Positions 52,137-60,310 of a stretch of 64,000 bases of DNA are shown here, one piece after another. Source of the stretch: CAVWQV01 sp963757115 (lineage in GTDB: Bacteria > Pseudomonadota > Alphaproteobacteria > Acetobacterales > Acetobacteraceae); NCBI GenBank assembly GCA_963757115.1, contig CAVWQV010000014.1:62001-126000 (forward strand). The letters are read 5' to 3'. The notes under the pieces were generated by a model. The model did no database searches, was not told the origin of the DNA, and saw only the letters and a list, made by a program, of their open reading frames with translations. The position numbers and the translations under genes were made by a program. Within the stretch, counting starts at the first letter, position 1, and each line of letters opens with the position of its first letter.

Positions 52137-53552
52137 ATGTTCGAGACGATCTGCGATTTAATTCCTCGAGACGCCGACTACTCGCCGCGATCCCGCACGC
52201 TCGACATCCTGCGCCGCGTGCTCGATGGCACTTTCTACGATGTGCTTCCGTATCAATTCCACGAGGAGCGGACTGCCGGCGGCGAATATATTCCTTTGCG
52301 TGCGCGCCGACCGTCGGTTCGCTACGCGCTTTGCCGGATTGTCGTCGAGGACAGTATCGCGTTGCTGTTCAGCGAAGGCCACTTTCCGGCGATCGATGCG
52401 TCCGATCGCGCGACGCGGGCGATACTAGCCGATATCGTCAAGGAGACCCGGCTCAACCAGGTCATGACAGAGGCCGCAATACGCGGCTCGGTCGGTTCGG
52501 TTGCCGTGCTGATGCGCGTGCTTCGGGGCCGGCTCTTTTTCGACGTCGTGGACACCGTCCACCTATATCCCGTGTGGGATCGGGAAGAGCCTGACACACT
52601 TCAAAGTGTCACCGAAAAGTACAAGGTTGCGGGACGGCTGCTCGCGGCGAGCGGCTATCCCGACGCGGATCCCACGGGTGATTACTGGTTCACGCGTAGC
52701 TGGGACTCGCAGATGGAGACTTGGTATCAGCCCTGGCCCGTCGCATCCGACGATGATCCCGCAATCGATCCGGTTCGTTCGGTCCGCCACGGTCTGGGTT
52801 TCGTGCCCCTGGTCTGGATCCGCAATCTGCCCGGTTTGTCGGCAACTGGAGACACCAATGACGGCGCGTGCACGTTTCGTGCGGGCATCGAGACGCAAAT
52901 CGAAATCGACTACCAACTCAGTCAAGCCGGCCGCGGCCTCAAATACAGCTCCGATCCGACCCTCCTGATCAAGGAGCCCGCGACGACCGACAGCGAGATC
53001 GTCAAGGGAGCGGGCAACGCGCTGGTGGTAAGCGAGAAAGGCGACGCCCGATTGCTCGAGATCGGCGGCACTGCGTCGGCTGCGGTGATCGAGTACGTCC
53101 GGACGCTTCGCGAGTTTGCGATGGAAAGCGTCCACGGCAACCGCGCCAACGCGGATCGCCTTACCGCGGCGCAATCAGGGCGCGCGCTCGAGTTGATGAA
53201 CCAGGGGCTGATCTGGCTAGCCGACAATCTACGCGTGAGCTACGGCGAAGGCGCGCTGCTTACGCTCGCCCGAATGATCGTCAAAGCGTCGCAGGTGTAC
53301 CGGCTCCGCGTCTTGGGACAAGAGATCGCGGCAATGGACCCTTCCGCCCGCCTTGGCCTCATTTGGCCGCGCTGGTACGCGCCGACCGCGGATGATCGGC
53401 AGAAGGACGCACAAACTCTCGCAACCCTCGCCGCATCGGGCCAGATCTCGCGCGAGACCGCCGTCAAAAGCATCGCCGACACATACGACGTCGAAGACGT
53501 ATCGGCCGAGCTCAACCGGATAAGCACCGATCGCAGGAACAGGAAAACGTGA
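52137..53552 (+). CDS. Phage portal protein
   Basis: This 471-residue protein has the expected size and position between terminase and capsid. It has a mixed alpha/beta wing, the conserved-looking SVRYALCRIVVEDSIALLF and GVSATGDTNDGAC-like central loop, a helical stretch with ESVHGNRANADRLTAAQSG (crown/stem helix region) and LIWPRWYAPTADDRQKDAQT near the end. Portals form the dodecameric DNA gate at one capsid vertex. The stop overlaps the next gene (GTGA). Confidence 0.85.
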   Translation: MFETICDLIPRDADYSPRSRTLDILRRVLDGTFYDVLPYQFHEERTAGGEYIPLRARRPSVRYALCRIVVEDSIALLFSEGHFPAIDASDRATRAILADIVKETRLNQVMTEAAIRGSVGSVAVLMRVLRGRLFFDVVDTVHLYPVWDREEPDTLQSVTEKYKVAGRLLAASGYPDADPTGDYWFTRSWDSQMETWYQPWPVASDDDPAIDPVRSVRHGLGFVPLVWIRNLPGLSATGDTNDGACTFRAGIETQIEIDYQLSQAGRGLKYSSDPTLLIKEPATTDSEIVKGAGNALVVSEKGDARLLEIGGTASAAVIEYVRTLREFAMESVHGNRANADRLTAAQSGRALELMNQGLIWLADNLRVSYGEGALLTLARMIVKASQVYRLRVLGQEIAAMDPSARLGLIWPRWYAPTADDRQKDAQTLATLAASGQISRETAVKSIADTYDVEDVSAELNRISTDRRNRKT

Positions 53553-53954
53553 CAGCAGATACGGATCAGACAGGAAGCGACCCGCTCGCGGAGTTGCGCG
53601 CACGGGCCGAACTTGCTCGAACAGCTGCTCGGCGATGTCCGCAAGGAGGCCGAGTTGCGCCTGTTGCGGGCTGAGCTCAAAACCGAAGCCATTCGGGCGG
53701 GAATGATCGACCTGGACGGGCTCAAGTTGCTCGACCAGTCCGCACTCAAGCTTTCACCCAGCGGCGACGTCGACGGCATCGCCCCGATCATGGCGCAGCT
53801 GAAGCGCGACAAGCCATGGCTGTTCGCTAGCTCCTCCTCATCGAGCCCGGTGACGCCGCCTCCCGCACAGCCGCCTCGCCAGAAGCGCGCGACCGAGATG
53901 ACTGACGCCGAATACCGCGCGGCACGCGCGGAGCTCCTGAAACGCCGCTACTAA
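53549..53954 (+). pseudogene. Scaffold-like head protein (one-base frameshift)
   Basis: GTG 53549 overlaps the portal stop and gives MTADTDQTGSDPLAELRARAEL; then the frame breaks. Removing one T of the TT at 53613-53614 continues into LEQLLGDVRKEAELRLLRAELK and gives 134 residues: an N-terminal charged coiled coil and a proline/serine-rich, basic C-terminus ending TDAEYRAARAELLKRRY. Size, coiled coil and position before the capsid gene suit a scaffold protein. The uncorrected frame could start at TTG 53613 (113 residues). Confidence 0.65.
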
Positions 53955-53972
53955 ACCAGAAAGTAAGGCCGA

Positions 53973-55301
53973 ATGGGTATCCAGAATTTTCCCACCTCCC
54001 TCCAACCGATTATCCAGCAGGGCTTTCTCGAGCGTGAGTTCCAGCAGGCGCTCTCGTCACGGCTCGGTTATCGCGCTTGCGCGGATCGCGAGGAGATTGC
54101 GGTTGGGATCGGCGAGACGCTGACTAAGACCCGAGCTGGGCTCAAACCGTCCGTCACCGTCCCTCTCGCGCCGGCCACGAACACCAACCTCGATAACGGC
54201 CTTACCCCGGGTACTTGGGGCGTCGAGCAGTATACGATCTCGATCAATCATTACGCCGCGACGACGGACCTCAACATGGTCACCAGCCGCGTCGGCATCG
54301 CCTCGCAATTTCTGCAGAATGCCTATGTGAATGGCGAGCAGGCGGCTCGTAGCCTCGACGAGATCGCGCGAAACGCCCTCTTCAACTCCTATTTCGGCGG
54401 CAACACGCGCGTTCGTACCACGCTCGGCTCGGCCGGTCCGGCCGTGGCCGTTGATGACGTGCGTGGATTCCTCACGAGCTATGTCAACGGTGTGCCTATT
54501 CCGGTTAGCGCCGCCGCACCTCTCACAGTCACTATGGGTTTGAACGCCTACACTCTGGTAGGTGTCATCGTCGACGGGGTCAACGCGTCGACCGCTGGTC
54601 TGGTCGGCGGGCTCTCTGGCGTGCTGACTTTCTCGTCAAACGTGTCGGTGTCGGATGCGACAGCCGGCAACTCGGTGACCGCCGCAAACGCGTCCGTCAT
54701 CGTCCGACCATCGCAACGAGGCAACACTGCGGAGCTTTTGGAAGACGATCAGCTGACTATGTCCTGCCTCCTCGACGCCGTGGCCAAGCTGCGTCTGAAT
54801 GCGGTTCCTGAGATAGATGGTGTTTACAACTGCTATCTTGATCCGGTCTCGGCGCGCCAACTGTTCGCGGATAACGACTTTCGCCAGCTGTTTCAGGGGG
54901 CAACTTCCGCGAACCAGGTCTTTCGCGCCGGTATGATCAACCAGTTCCTCGGGCTTCGGTTCATTCCGACGACCGAAGCCTACGTGCAGCCGCACCCGCT
55001 GCTGCCCAACCTGCTCGTGCGTCGTCCGATCGTGTGCGGCCAAGGCGCCCTGATCGAGGGCGATTTCGCCGGAATGGCGGCCGACGACATCGCGCCGAGA
55101 GACTCGATCGTGTCCGTCGTGGATGGCGTTGCAATGGTGACTCGCGAGCCGATCGATCGACTGCAGCAGATCATCGCGCAGTCCTGGTATTGGATTGGCG
55201 GTTTCGCCACGCCCTCCGACACAACGACAAATCCGACGACGATCCCCACTGCCACGAACGCTGCCTTCAAGCGTGCGGTAATGCTCGAACACGTGGGTTG
55301 A
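53973..55301 (+). CDS. Major capsid protein
   Basis: This 442-residue protein lies directly after the scaffold-like gene. It shows features of HK97-fold capsids of the P22-like/large type: LGYRACADREEIAVGIGETL and VTVPLAPATNTNLDNG near the N-terminus, ISINHYAATTDLNM, a beta-rich insertion at residues about 170-245 (GLNAYTLVGVIVDGVNAST), and a helix/loop LDPVSARQLFADNDFRQLFQG followed by FLGLRFIPTTEAYVQ. The N-terminus does not carry an obvious cleaved delta domain, and no protease gene is present. Confidence 0.8.
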   Translation: MGIQNFPTSLQPIIQQGFLEREFQQALSSRLGYRACADREEIAVGIGETLTKTRAGLKPSVTVPLAPATNTNLDNGLTPGTWGVEQYTISINHYAATTDLNMVTSRVGIASQFLQNAYVNGEQAARSLDEIARNALFNSYFGGNTRVRTTLGSAGPAVAVDDVRGFLTSYVNGVPIPVSAAAPLTVTMGLNAYTLVGVIVDGVNASTAGLVGGLSGVLTFSSNVSVSDATAGNSVTAANASVIVRPSQRGNTAELLEDDQLTMSCLLDAVAKLRLNAVPEIDGVYNCYLDPVSARQLFADNDFRQLFQGATSANQVFRAGMINQFLGLRFIPTTEAYVQPHPLLPNLLVRRPIVCGQGALIEGDFAGMAADDIAPRDSIVSVVDGVAMVTREPIDRLQQIIAQSWYWIGGFATPSDTTTNPTTIPTATNAAFKRAVMLEHVG

Positions 55302-55413
55302 TGCGCAGACAGGCGATTTGATCGCGCGTCGCGTGACCTGATGCCAAGTTTTCGAACCGCCAAGCCCGGCGCAGTGGGCGGGCGGTAGCCCAGCCGCGTG
55401 TGGAGACGACCTG

Positions 55414-56436
55414 ATGCCCTTCACGGATGAGGAGAAGACCGACATCCGCCGGTTCTGCGGCTACCCCGCCTACGGGGCCGGTGCATCGGGCTTTCAATCC
55501 TGGCGATTTTTTCAGGCCTATGGCACGCTTGAGTACCGCCTGAACAACATGTCGACGGCTGAATTGGTCGTTGTGCGGCGCCAGCTTACGGCGTTGAGTT
55601 TGCTCGAGCAGGGACTGGTCGAGGCCGCAGCCGCGATCGACACCCATGCAGCCGCGACTTGGCAGCGGAATCCGAACGAGCCGTGGGACCGGCAACGCTT
55701 GTTCGATGACATGCGGCGTCGGCTGTGCGGATTTCTTCGGTATCCCGCCTGGTCCGGGCTTGGGCGACTCTGGGATCGCTTTGGTCGTCTGATGGACGGA
55801 CCGACGCTGCAGGACCGTATCAGCCGTGGTCTCGGGATTGCGGCTCGTCGCATCGGCGAACAGACCGACGCGTATCGCCCCCGCGGTGCGACCCAGCCGC
55901 TCGCCAAGACAAATCGTTACCTGAGGCTGTCGGCAGCGTTTTCCGCCCTGGACGGCGGCTTTGGCCGGTCCAACGCCTACGGCGATCCACTCTGGCACGG
56001 CATGTTCGATGCCGCCTACACAAAGCCCGGGGATTACTTGGTTCAGGCTCGTGGAACCTGGTTTATCGCCGCGCAGCAGCCTCTGCTGCCGGTCCTTTGT
56101 GTGCGTGCCGATCGCGTCGTCTCGTTCAGTCGCCCAGCAACCCCATCCCGCGCCGGCGTCAACGCTTACGGCGGAGTGACGCGACAGGCCGCCAAGCCAC
56201 TAATGACCGATTGGCCTGCCAGCCTGCTGACGAGTTCGTCGGGATCTCGGTCGGGCGCCGACCTTCCTGCCGACAGCAGCACGGCGACGTGGACCATCCT
56301 ATTGCCGGCCGTGCCCAACGTCGTGCTGCGCTCGTCGGATCTGATGGTCGACGATCTCGGCCGTTCCGGCATCGTCGCCGCCGCCGAACTCACTGAACTC
56401 GGCTGGCGGCTGCAGGTGAACCAGGCTACGACCTGA
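55414..56436 (+). CDS. Head-tail connector/stopper protein (apparent two-domain fusion)
   Basis: This 340-residue protein appears to have two parts. Residues 1-130 (MPFTDEEKTDIRRFCGYP, LEYRLNNMSTAELVVVRRQL, RRLCGFLRYP) look like a head-completion connector. Residues about 135-340 (LQDRISRGLGIAARRIGEQT, YLVQARGTWFIAAQQPLLPV, WTILLPAVPNVVLRSSDLMV) look like a separate stopper or adaptor. In related phages such functions are usually separate genes. The stop overlaps the next start (TGATG). Confidence 0.65.
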   Translation: MPFTDEEKTDIRRFCGYPAYGAGASGFQSWRFFQAYGTLEYRLNNMSTAELVVVRRQLTALSLLEQGLVEAAAAIDTHAAATWQRNPNEPWDRQRLFDDMRRRLCGFLRYPAWSGLGRLWDRFGRLMDGPTLQDRISRGLGIAARRIGEQTDAYRPRGATQPLAKTNRYLRLSAAFSALDGGFGRSNAYGDPLWHGMFDAAYTKPGDYLVQARGTWFIAAQQPLLPVLCVRADRVVSFSRPATPSRAGVNAYGGVTRQAAKPLMTDWPASLLTSSSGSRSGADLPADSSTATWTILLPAVPNVVLRSSDLMVDDLGRSGIVAAAELTELGWRLQVNQATT

Positions 56437-57245
56437 TGGCCGACCAGTCGGACGTAGAGACGGCTCTCGTCGCGCTCGCTGCAGCCGCCCTCTACCCAAA
56501 TGGGCCGGAGGCGAGCAGCACGTGCGGTCAGCCATGTCGGATATACCGGGGATGGCCTAATCCTGCAGGCCTTGATGCCGACCTCACGCTCGGGCTGACG
56601 CAAGTTACGGTCGCGCCCGTGGAGGGTACGATCAGGAATACGACCCGTAATCCCGATAGTTGGCTTTCAGACGCTCCTTCCCCGACGCTGACGGCGTCCA
56701 CGGTCGCAAACACTGTCGTATTTGGTGGGTCTGCTGACTCGGGCCAACTCGTCGGCCTGGCAGCAGACGGAAGAACCTTCGTTTACCGAACTCAATCCAA
56801 TGACACGCCGGCGCTCGTGGCGGCGAACATCGGCGCTCAAGCCCGAACCGTTTTTCCCACTTTGCTCGCAGGCACGGCAATCACTCTGCTAGGGGCAGCA
56901 GAGGTTGTCGCAAGGGTAGTAGCGGATGCTACGGCTCGTCTGGAGCTTCGACGTCAAATGCAGAGGTTTCGCCTCGCCATCTGGTGCAACGACCCGCTTG
57001 TCCGCGATGCAACAGCGATCGCGGTCGATCTCGCGCTCGCGTCGAACCAGTTCATCGCCCTCGTGGACGGGACACAGGCGCGGCTTATGTATGCCGGAAG
57101 TGCCACGTTCGACCGATCCGAGAATGCCTCGCTTTACCGTCGCGACCTCCTTTACGACCTCGAATACGGGACGAATATCGTGGCTGTGCAGCCATCCATG
57201 TTGTTCGGCGTCGGAACGGTAAACAGCACCCCCATTATCGGCTGA
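56436..57245 (+). CDS. Tail completion/terminator-like protein
   Basis: This 269-residue protein begins MADQSDVETALVALAAAALYP and contains RIYRGWPNPAGLDADLTLG and TQVTVAPVEGTIRNTTR in its first third. A beta-rich middle with a DTPALVAANIGAQART helix follows. The end is VQPSMLFGVGTV. Position between connector and sheath suggests the tail terminator that joins tail to head. The family was not recognised by name. Confidence 0.6.
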   Translation: MADQSDVETALVALAAAALYPNGPEASSTCGQPCRIYRGWPNPAGLDADLTLGLTQVTVAPVEGTIRNTTRNPDSWLSDAPSPTLTASTVANTVVFGGSADSGQLVGLAADGRTFVYRTQSNDTPALVAANIGAQARTVFPTLLAGTAITLLGAAEVVARVVADATARLELRRQMQRFRLAIWCNDPLVRDATAIAVDLALASNQFIALVDGTQARLMYAGSATFDRSENASLYRRDLLYDLEYGTNIVAVQPSMLFGVGTVNSTPIIG

Positions 57246-57259
57246 ACTCGGGAGCTATC

Positions 57260-57409
57260 ATGGATACTCACCTGGTCGTGGTGAAGCCGTTCGCCGGCTT
57301 CGCCCGCGGCGATGTCGTTGCCGACATCGCACGAATCAACGAAATCTTGAAAGGCGAGCACGCCACCGCCGTCGTGCGGGTAGCGACCTATCCGGCAAGG
57401 GATAGCTGA
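57260..57409 (+). CDS. Small phage protein, 49 aa
   Basis: This short gene begins MDTHLVVVKPFAGFARGDVV and ends VVRVATYPARDS, with GGGAG upstream of its ATG. It lies between the tail-completion gene and sheath, ending one base before the sheath ATG. The KPFxGFxRGDVI pattern is seen in small proteins at this position in related phages; the role is unknown. Confidence 0.7.
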   Translation: MDTHLVVVKPFAGFARGDVVADIARINEILKGEHATAVVRVATYPARDS

Positions 57410-57410
57410 C

Positions 57411-58973
57411 ATGCCGATTGTTCAACAGGGCAGCATCAACACCACCGCCCTCGTGGTGCCTGATCTCTATGTCCAGATCGTGCCTCCGCAAAACCTCGTT
57501 CTTAACGGCGTCCCGACCAACGTCATTGGCGTGGTAGGTACAGCGGGTTGGGGCCCTGTTGGGCAACCCGTCGTGGTCGGCACTATGACGGACTACGCCC
57601 GCATCTTCGGTCCGATCGTCAATCGCCGCTTCGATATGGGCACGCATGTCGCGACGGCGGTGCAGCAGGGAGCGCAGGCATTCCGCTGCGTTAGGGTAAC
57701 CGACGGAACCGACACTGCAGCCCAGGTTCAGCTTGCCGGAAGCCCGTTCACGTTTACCGCCTTGCATTCTGGCAGTATCGGAAATCAGATCGCCCTTACC
57801 CTGGCGCCCGGAAGTGCCGCGAACAGCTGGCGCCTGACAATCTCGCTGCCCGGCGTAACGCCAGAGGTGTTCGACAACATAACAGGAACCGGGCCTGCCT
57901 TCTGGACGGCGCTGGCTACCGCGGTGAATGCGGGAACAGGTCCACAACGCGGCCCGTCGCAGCTCGTAATTGCGACCGCCGGCGGTGCGACGGCTGTGGC
58001 AGCGGCCTTTTCCACCACGCTCGGTGCCGGCACACCCGGCTCCGACGGAGCTGGCAGCATATCTGCTTCGACGCTGGTCGGTTCGGATGTCGCCCCACGC
58101 ACGGGAATGTACGCGTTGCGCGGCCAGGGATGCGGGATCGGAGTGCTCGCCGACAGCGACGATTATTCCCAATGGACGACGCAGGCCGGCTTCGGTTTGT
58201 CGGAGGGCGTCTACATGATTCTCGCCGGCCCGGCCGGAGACACCGTGTCCGCCGCGACCGCCATCAAGCGAGCCGCGGGACTGGACAGCTACGCCGCCAA
58301 ATTGATGTTCGGCGACTGGCTTTGGTGGATGGATCAGGTCAATGGCGTCGTCCGGTTGGTATCTCCCCAGGGTTTTGCCGCTGGACGCTTGGCCAATCTC
58401 TCTCCCGAGCAATCCAGCCTCAATAAACCTCTCTATGGCATAATCGGCAGCCAGAAGACGGGAGCGCCGGGCTCGGGTCAGAGCACGTCCTATTCGGCAG
58501 CAGAGCTCTCCGCGTTGCTCGGAGCCGGGATCGACGTGATCGCGAACCCGCAGCCCGCGGGCAGTTTCTGGGGTGTTCGCGGTGGCCACAACTCATCCTC
58601 CAATCAAGCGGCGAGCGGGGATAATTATACTCGGCTGACCAACTACATTGCGGCAACGCTCGCAGCCGGCATGGGGCAGTATGTCGGTCAAGTCATCAAT
58701 GCGGACTTGTTTCGCCGGGTAAGGGCGACCCAGCTCAGCTTTCTCCAGAACATGTTGAGCCAAGGTCTGCTAGGGACAACGAACGGAGCGCTGCCTTTTG
58801 CCGTGGTGTGCGACGTCAGCAACAATCCCGACAGTCGTACCAGCCTCGGCTACGTCCAGTCCGATGCGCAGGTGCGCTATCAGGCGATCAACGAGAAGTT
58901 CATCGTGAACATGGAAGGCGGTCAAACCGTTCAGGTGAGCCGCCAGACCCTGCCGAGCGGCCAGGCAGCGTAA
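57411..58973 (+). CDS. Contractile tail sheath protein
   Basis: This 520-residue protein has the sheath hallmarks: PNVIGVVGTAGWGPVG-like start (TNVIGVVGTAGWGPVGQPV), DMGTHVATAVQQGAQAFRCV, a variable protruding domain, SEGVYMILAGPAGDT and the conserved C-terminal core GVRGGHNSSSNQ, RLTNYIAATLAAGMGQYVGQ, and ETGGQT-like end (MEGGQTVQVSRQTLPSG). It shows the tail is contractile (Myovirus-like). Confidence 0.93.
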   Translation: MPIVQQGSINTTALVVPDLYVQIVPPQNLVLNGVPTNVIGVVGTAGWGPVGQPVVVGTMTDYARIFGPIVNRRFDMGTHVATAVQQGAQAFRCVRVTDGTDTAAQVQLAGSPFTFTALHSGSIGNQIALTLAPGSAANSWRLTISLPGVTPEVFDNITGTGPAFWTALATAVNAGTGPQRGPSQLVIATAGGATAVAAAFSTTLGAGTPGSDGAGSISASTLVGSDVAPRTGMYALRGQGCGIGVLADSDDYSQWTTQAGFGLSEGVYMILAGPAGDTVSAATAIKRAAGLDSYAAKLMFGDWLWWMDQVNGVVRLVSPQGFAAGRLANLSPEQSSLNKPLYGIIGSQKTGAPGSGQSTSYSAAELSALLGAGIDVIANPQPAGSFWGVRGGHNSSSNQAASGDNYTRLTNYIAATLAAGMGQYVGQVINADLFRRVRATQLSFLQNMLSQGLLGTTNGALPFAVVCDVSNNPDSRTSLGYVQSDAQVRYQAINEKFIVNMEGGQTVQVSRQTLPSGQAA

Positions 58974-58982
58974 GGAGCGGAC

Positions 58983-59411
58983 ATGGCGACTACCACTTTC
59001 TCCGTAGGTCGAGACTGTCAGCTTGTTGTCATGGGGCCGGCGGGCCGCGTGGATCTGACGCATGTCACCGGCTTCGAAAGCCGGCAGCTGACGCACCCAA
59101 TTCGCGTTGACCGGCTCGACGGCACGCAGATGGCGGCGGAGCTGCCGAAAGGCTGGGAGGGCAGCTTCGAGATCGAGCGTGGGACATCTGCCGTGGACGA
59201 TTTCATTGCTGCCGCCGAAAACCAGTTCTTTGCCAACGGCCGCATACCGCCCGGGACGCTCTATCAATATGTAACCGAGACGGACGGCAGCCTTTCCACG
59301 TACCAGTACGACAATGCAGTTTTCAAGCTGACGAGCGCCGGCGCCTGGAAAGGCGATGCGAGCGTTAAGCAGAAGCTGGAATTCTTTGCGATCCGCCGTA
59401 AGCGGGTCTAA
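58983..59411 (+). CDS. Tail tube protein
   Basis: This 142-residue protein directly follows the sheath gene. It begins MATTTFSVGRDCQLVVMGP and contains GTQMAAELPKGWEGSFEIER and AVFKLTSAGAWKGDASVKQK, the double beta-sheet pattern of contractile tail tubes (Mu M-like). The size is typical. Confidence 0.88.
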   Translation: MATTTFSVGRDCQLVVMGPAGRVDLTHVTGFESRQLTHPIRVDRLDGTQMAAELPKGWEGSFEIERGTSAVDDFIAAAENQFFANGRIPPGTLYQYVTETDGSLSTYQYDNAVFKLTSAGAWKGDASVKQKLEFFAIRRKRV

Positions 59412-59415
59412 CACA

Positions 59416-59763
59416 ATGACGCCATCAGAAACCATTGTAGCGTCATCCGTTGCCGCCCAGGTCGTGACGGATGAACAGGGGCGTAGATTGGCCCTTCGTC
59501 GTATGACAGTGCTGGACAGGCTGCGACTTTTCAAGGCGGCGGGGCCTCAGCTCGCCCAGAACGGACCCTGGCTCGGTATCGCGCTGCTTGCTTGCTCGGT
59601 GACGGCGATCGACGATGTCCCGGTGCCGATGCCCGGCACCGAACTGCAAATCGAGGCACTTGTCGCCCGGCTAGGGGATACTGGTATAGCCGCAGCCGCC
59701 GCGGCGCTGACGAGGGCGATCGAACCGACCGCCGAGACGACGAGACAACAAGCGGGAAACTGA
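59416..59763 (+). CDS. Tail assembly chaperone (G form)
   Basis: This 115-residue protein lies between tube and tape-measure position. It begins MTPSETIVASSVAAQV and contains RRLALRRMTVLDRLRLFKAAG, a helical chaperone-like region. It ends Ala-Gly-Asn-stop, where the codons GCG GGA AAC TGA contain the slippery heptamer GGGAAAC in the right register. It is the zero-frame product of a G/GT pair. Confidence 0.85.
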   Translation: MTPSETIVASSVAAQVVTDEQGRRLALRRMTVLDRLRLFKAAGPQLAQNGPWLGIALLACSVTAIDDVPVPMPGTELQIEALVARLGDTGIAAAAAALTRAIEPTAETTRQQAGN

Positions 59764-59933
59764 GCCGGCACCCCGATCTGATTGATTGCCTTTTCCTGGT
59801 CCGGAACGGGGTGCCTTTCGACGTGGCGTTTAGCCTTCCCGCCGACGAACGACTCGCTTGGATCGTCGTCTTGGGCACGCTCGACGGTCGCACCTTCGAC
59901 TGGGATGCGCTCTGCTGGAATGATCCGACATGA
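59416..59933 (+). CDS. Tail assembly chaperone GT fusion made by -1 frameshift
   Basis: A -1 slip on GGGAAAC (59754-59760) lets ribosomes pass the TGA and read GKLSRHPDLIDCLFLVRNGV, then PADERLAWIVVLGTLDG, to a stop at 59933. This gives about 172 residues. The downstream frame has no convincing start of its own. The second part (short, ending DWDALCWNDPT) matches what is expected for the T extension that recruits tail proteins. Confidence 0.78.
59754..59760 (+). other. Programmed -1 frameshift site GGGAAAC
   Basis: The heptamer is in the X-XXY-YYZ register (G GGA AAC) and is followed immediately by the zero-frame TGA. It is one of the classic slippery sequences used by phage G/GT chaperone genes. 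Confidence 0.8.
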
Positions 59934-60310
59934 TCCGTATCGAGTGCTTGAACCGAATATCAAGGGCCCTGCAAGCAGCCGATCTCGCGCCTGCTCAGCA
60001 GCACGCGCTCGAGAGGGCTGCCCAGAAAATCGCTGGAACAGTGCAAGATTTGCTCTCCCATGCACCCGGATCGGATCACGCGACGCCGTGGCTTCGAACG
60101 GGCGAACTCCGAGACAGCGTAGCGGTTTCGGCAAGCGCTGATGAGGCAATCGTCGGATCGAACACGTTGCAGGCGGTGTATCAGGAACACGGTACAAGCC
60201 GGATTCCGCCTCGCCCATTCCTTGCGCCAGCCGGAGCGGCAAATGCCGAAACCGCGGCGCGCGACATCGGCCGCGAGCTCGCCGAAGCAGTGGCGGAAAT
60301 CCTCGCTTGA
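59930..60310 (+). CDS. HK97 gp10-like tail protein
   Basis: This 126-residue protein begins MIRIECLNRISRALQAADLAP, with LRTGELRDSVAVSASADEA and the family signature YQEHGTSRIPPRPFLAPA near residue 85. The gp10-like family is involved in head-tail joining or tail completion. Its ATG overlaps the stop of the GT extension (ATGA). Confidence 0.85.
   Translation: MIRIECLNRISRALQAADLAPAQQHALERAAQKIAGTVQDLLSHAPGSDHATPWLRTGELRDSVAVSASADEAIVGSNTLQAVYQEHGTSRIPPRPFLAPAGAANAETAARDIGRELAEAVAEILA

Noticed and set aside
57336..58589. 417-codon open frame on the minus strand opposite the sheath gene
   Set aside because: It is antisense to a clear sheath gene with no ribosome-binding site or domain.
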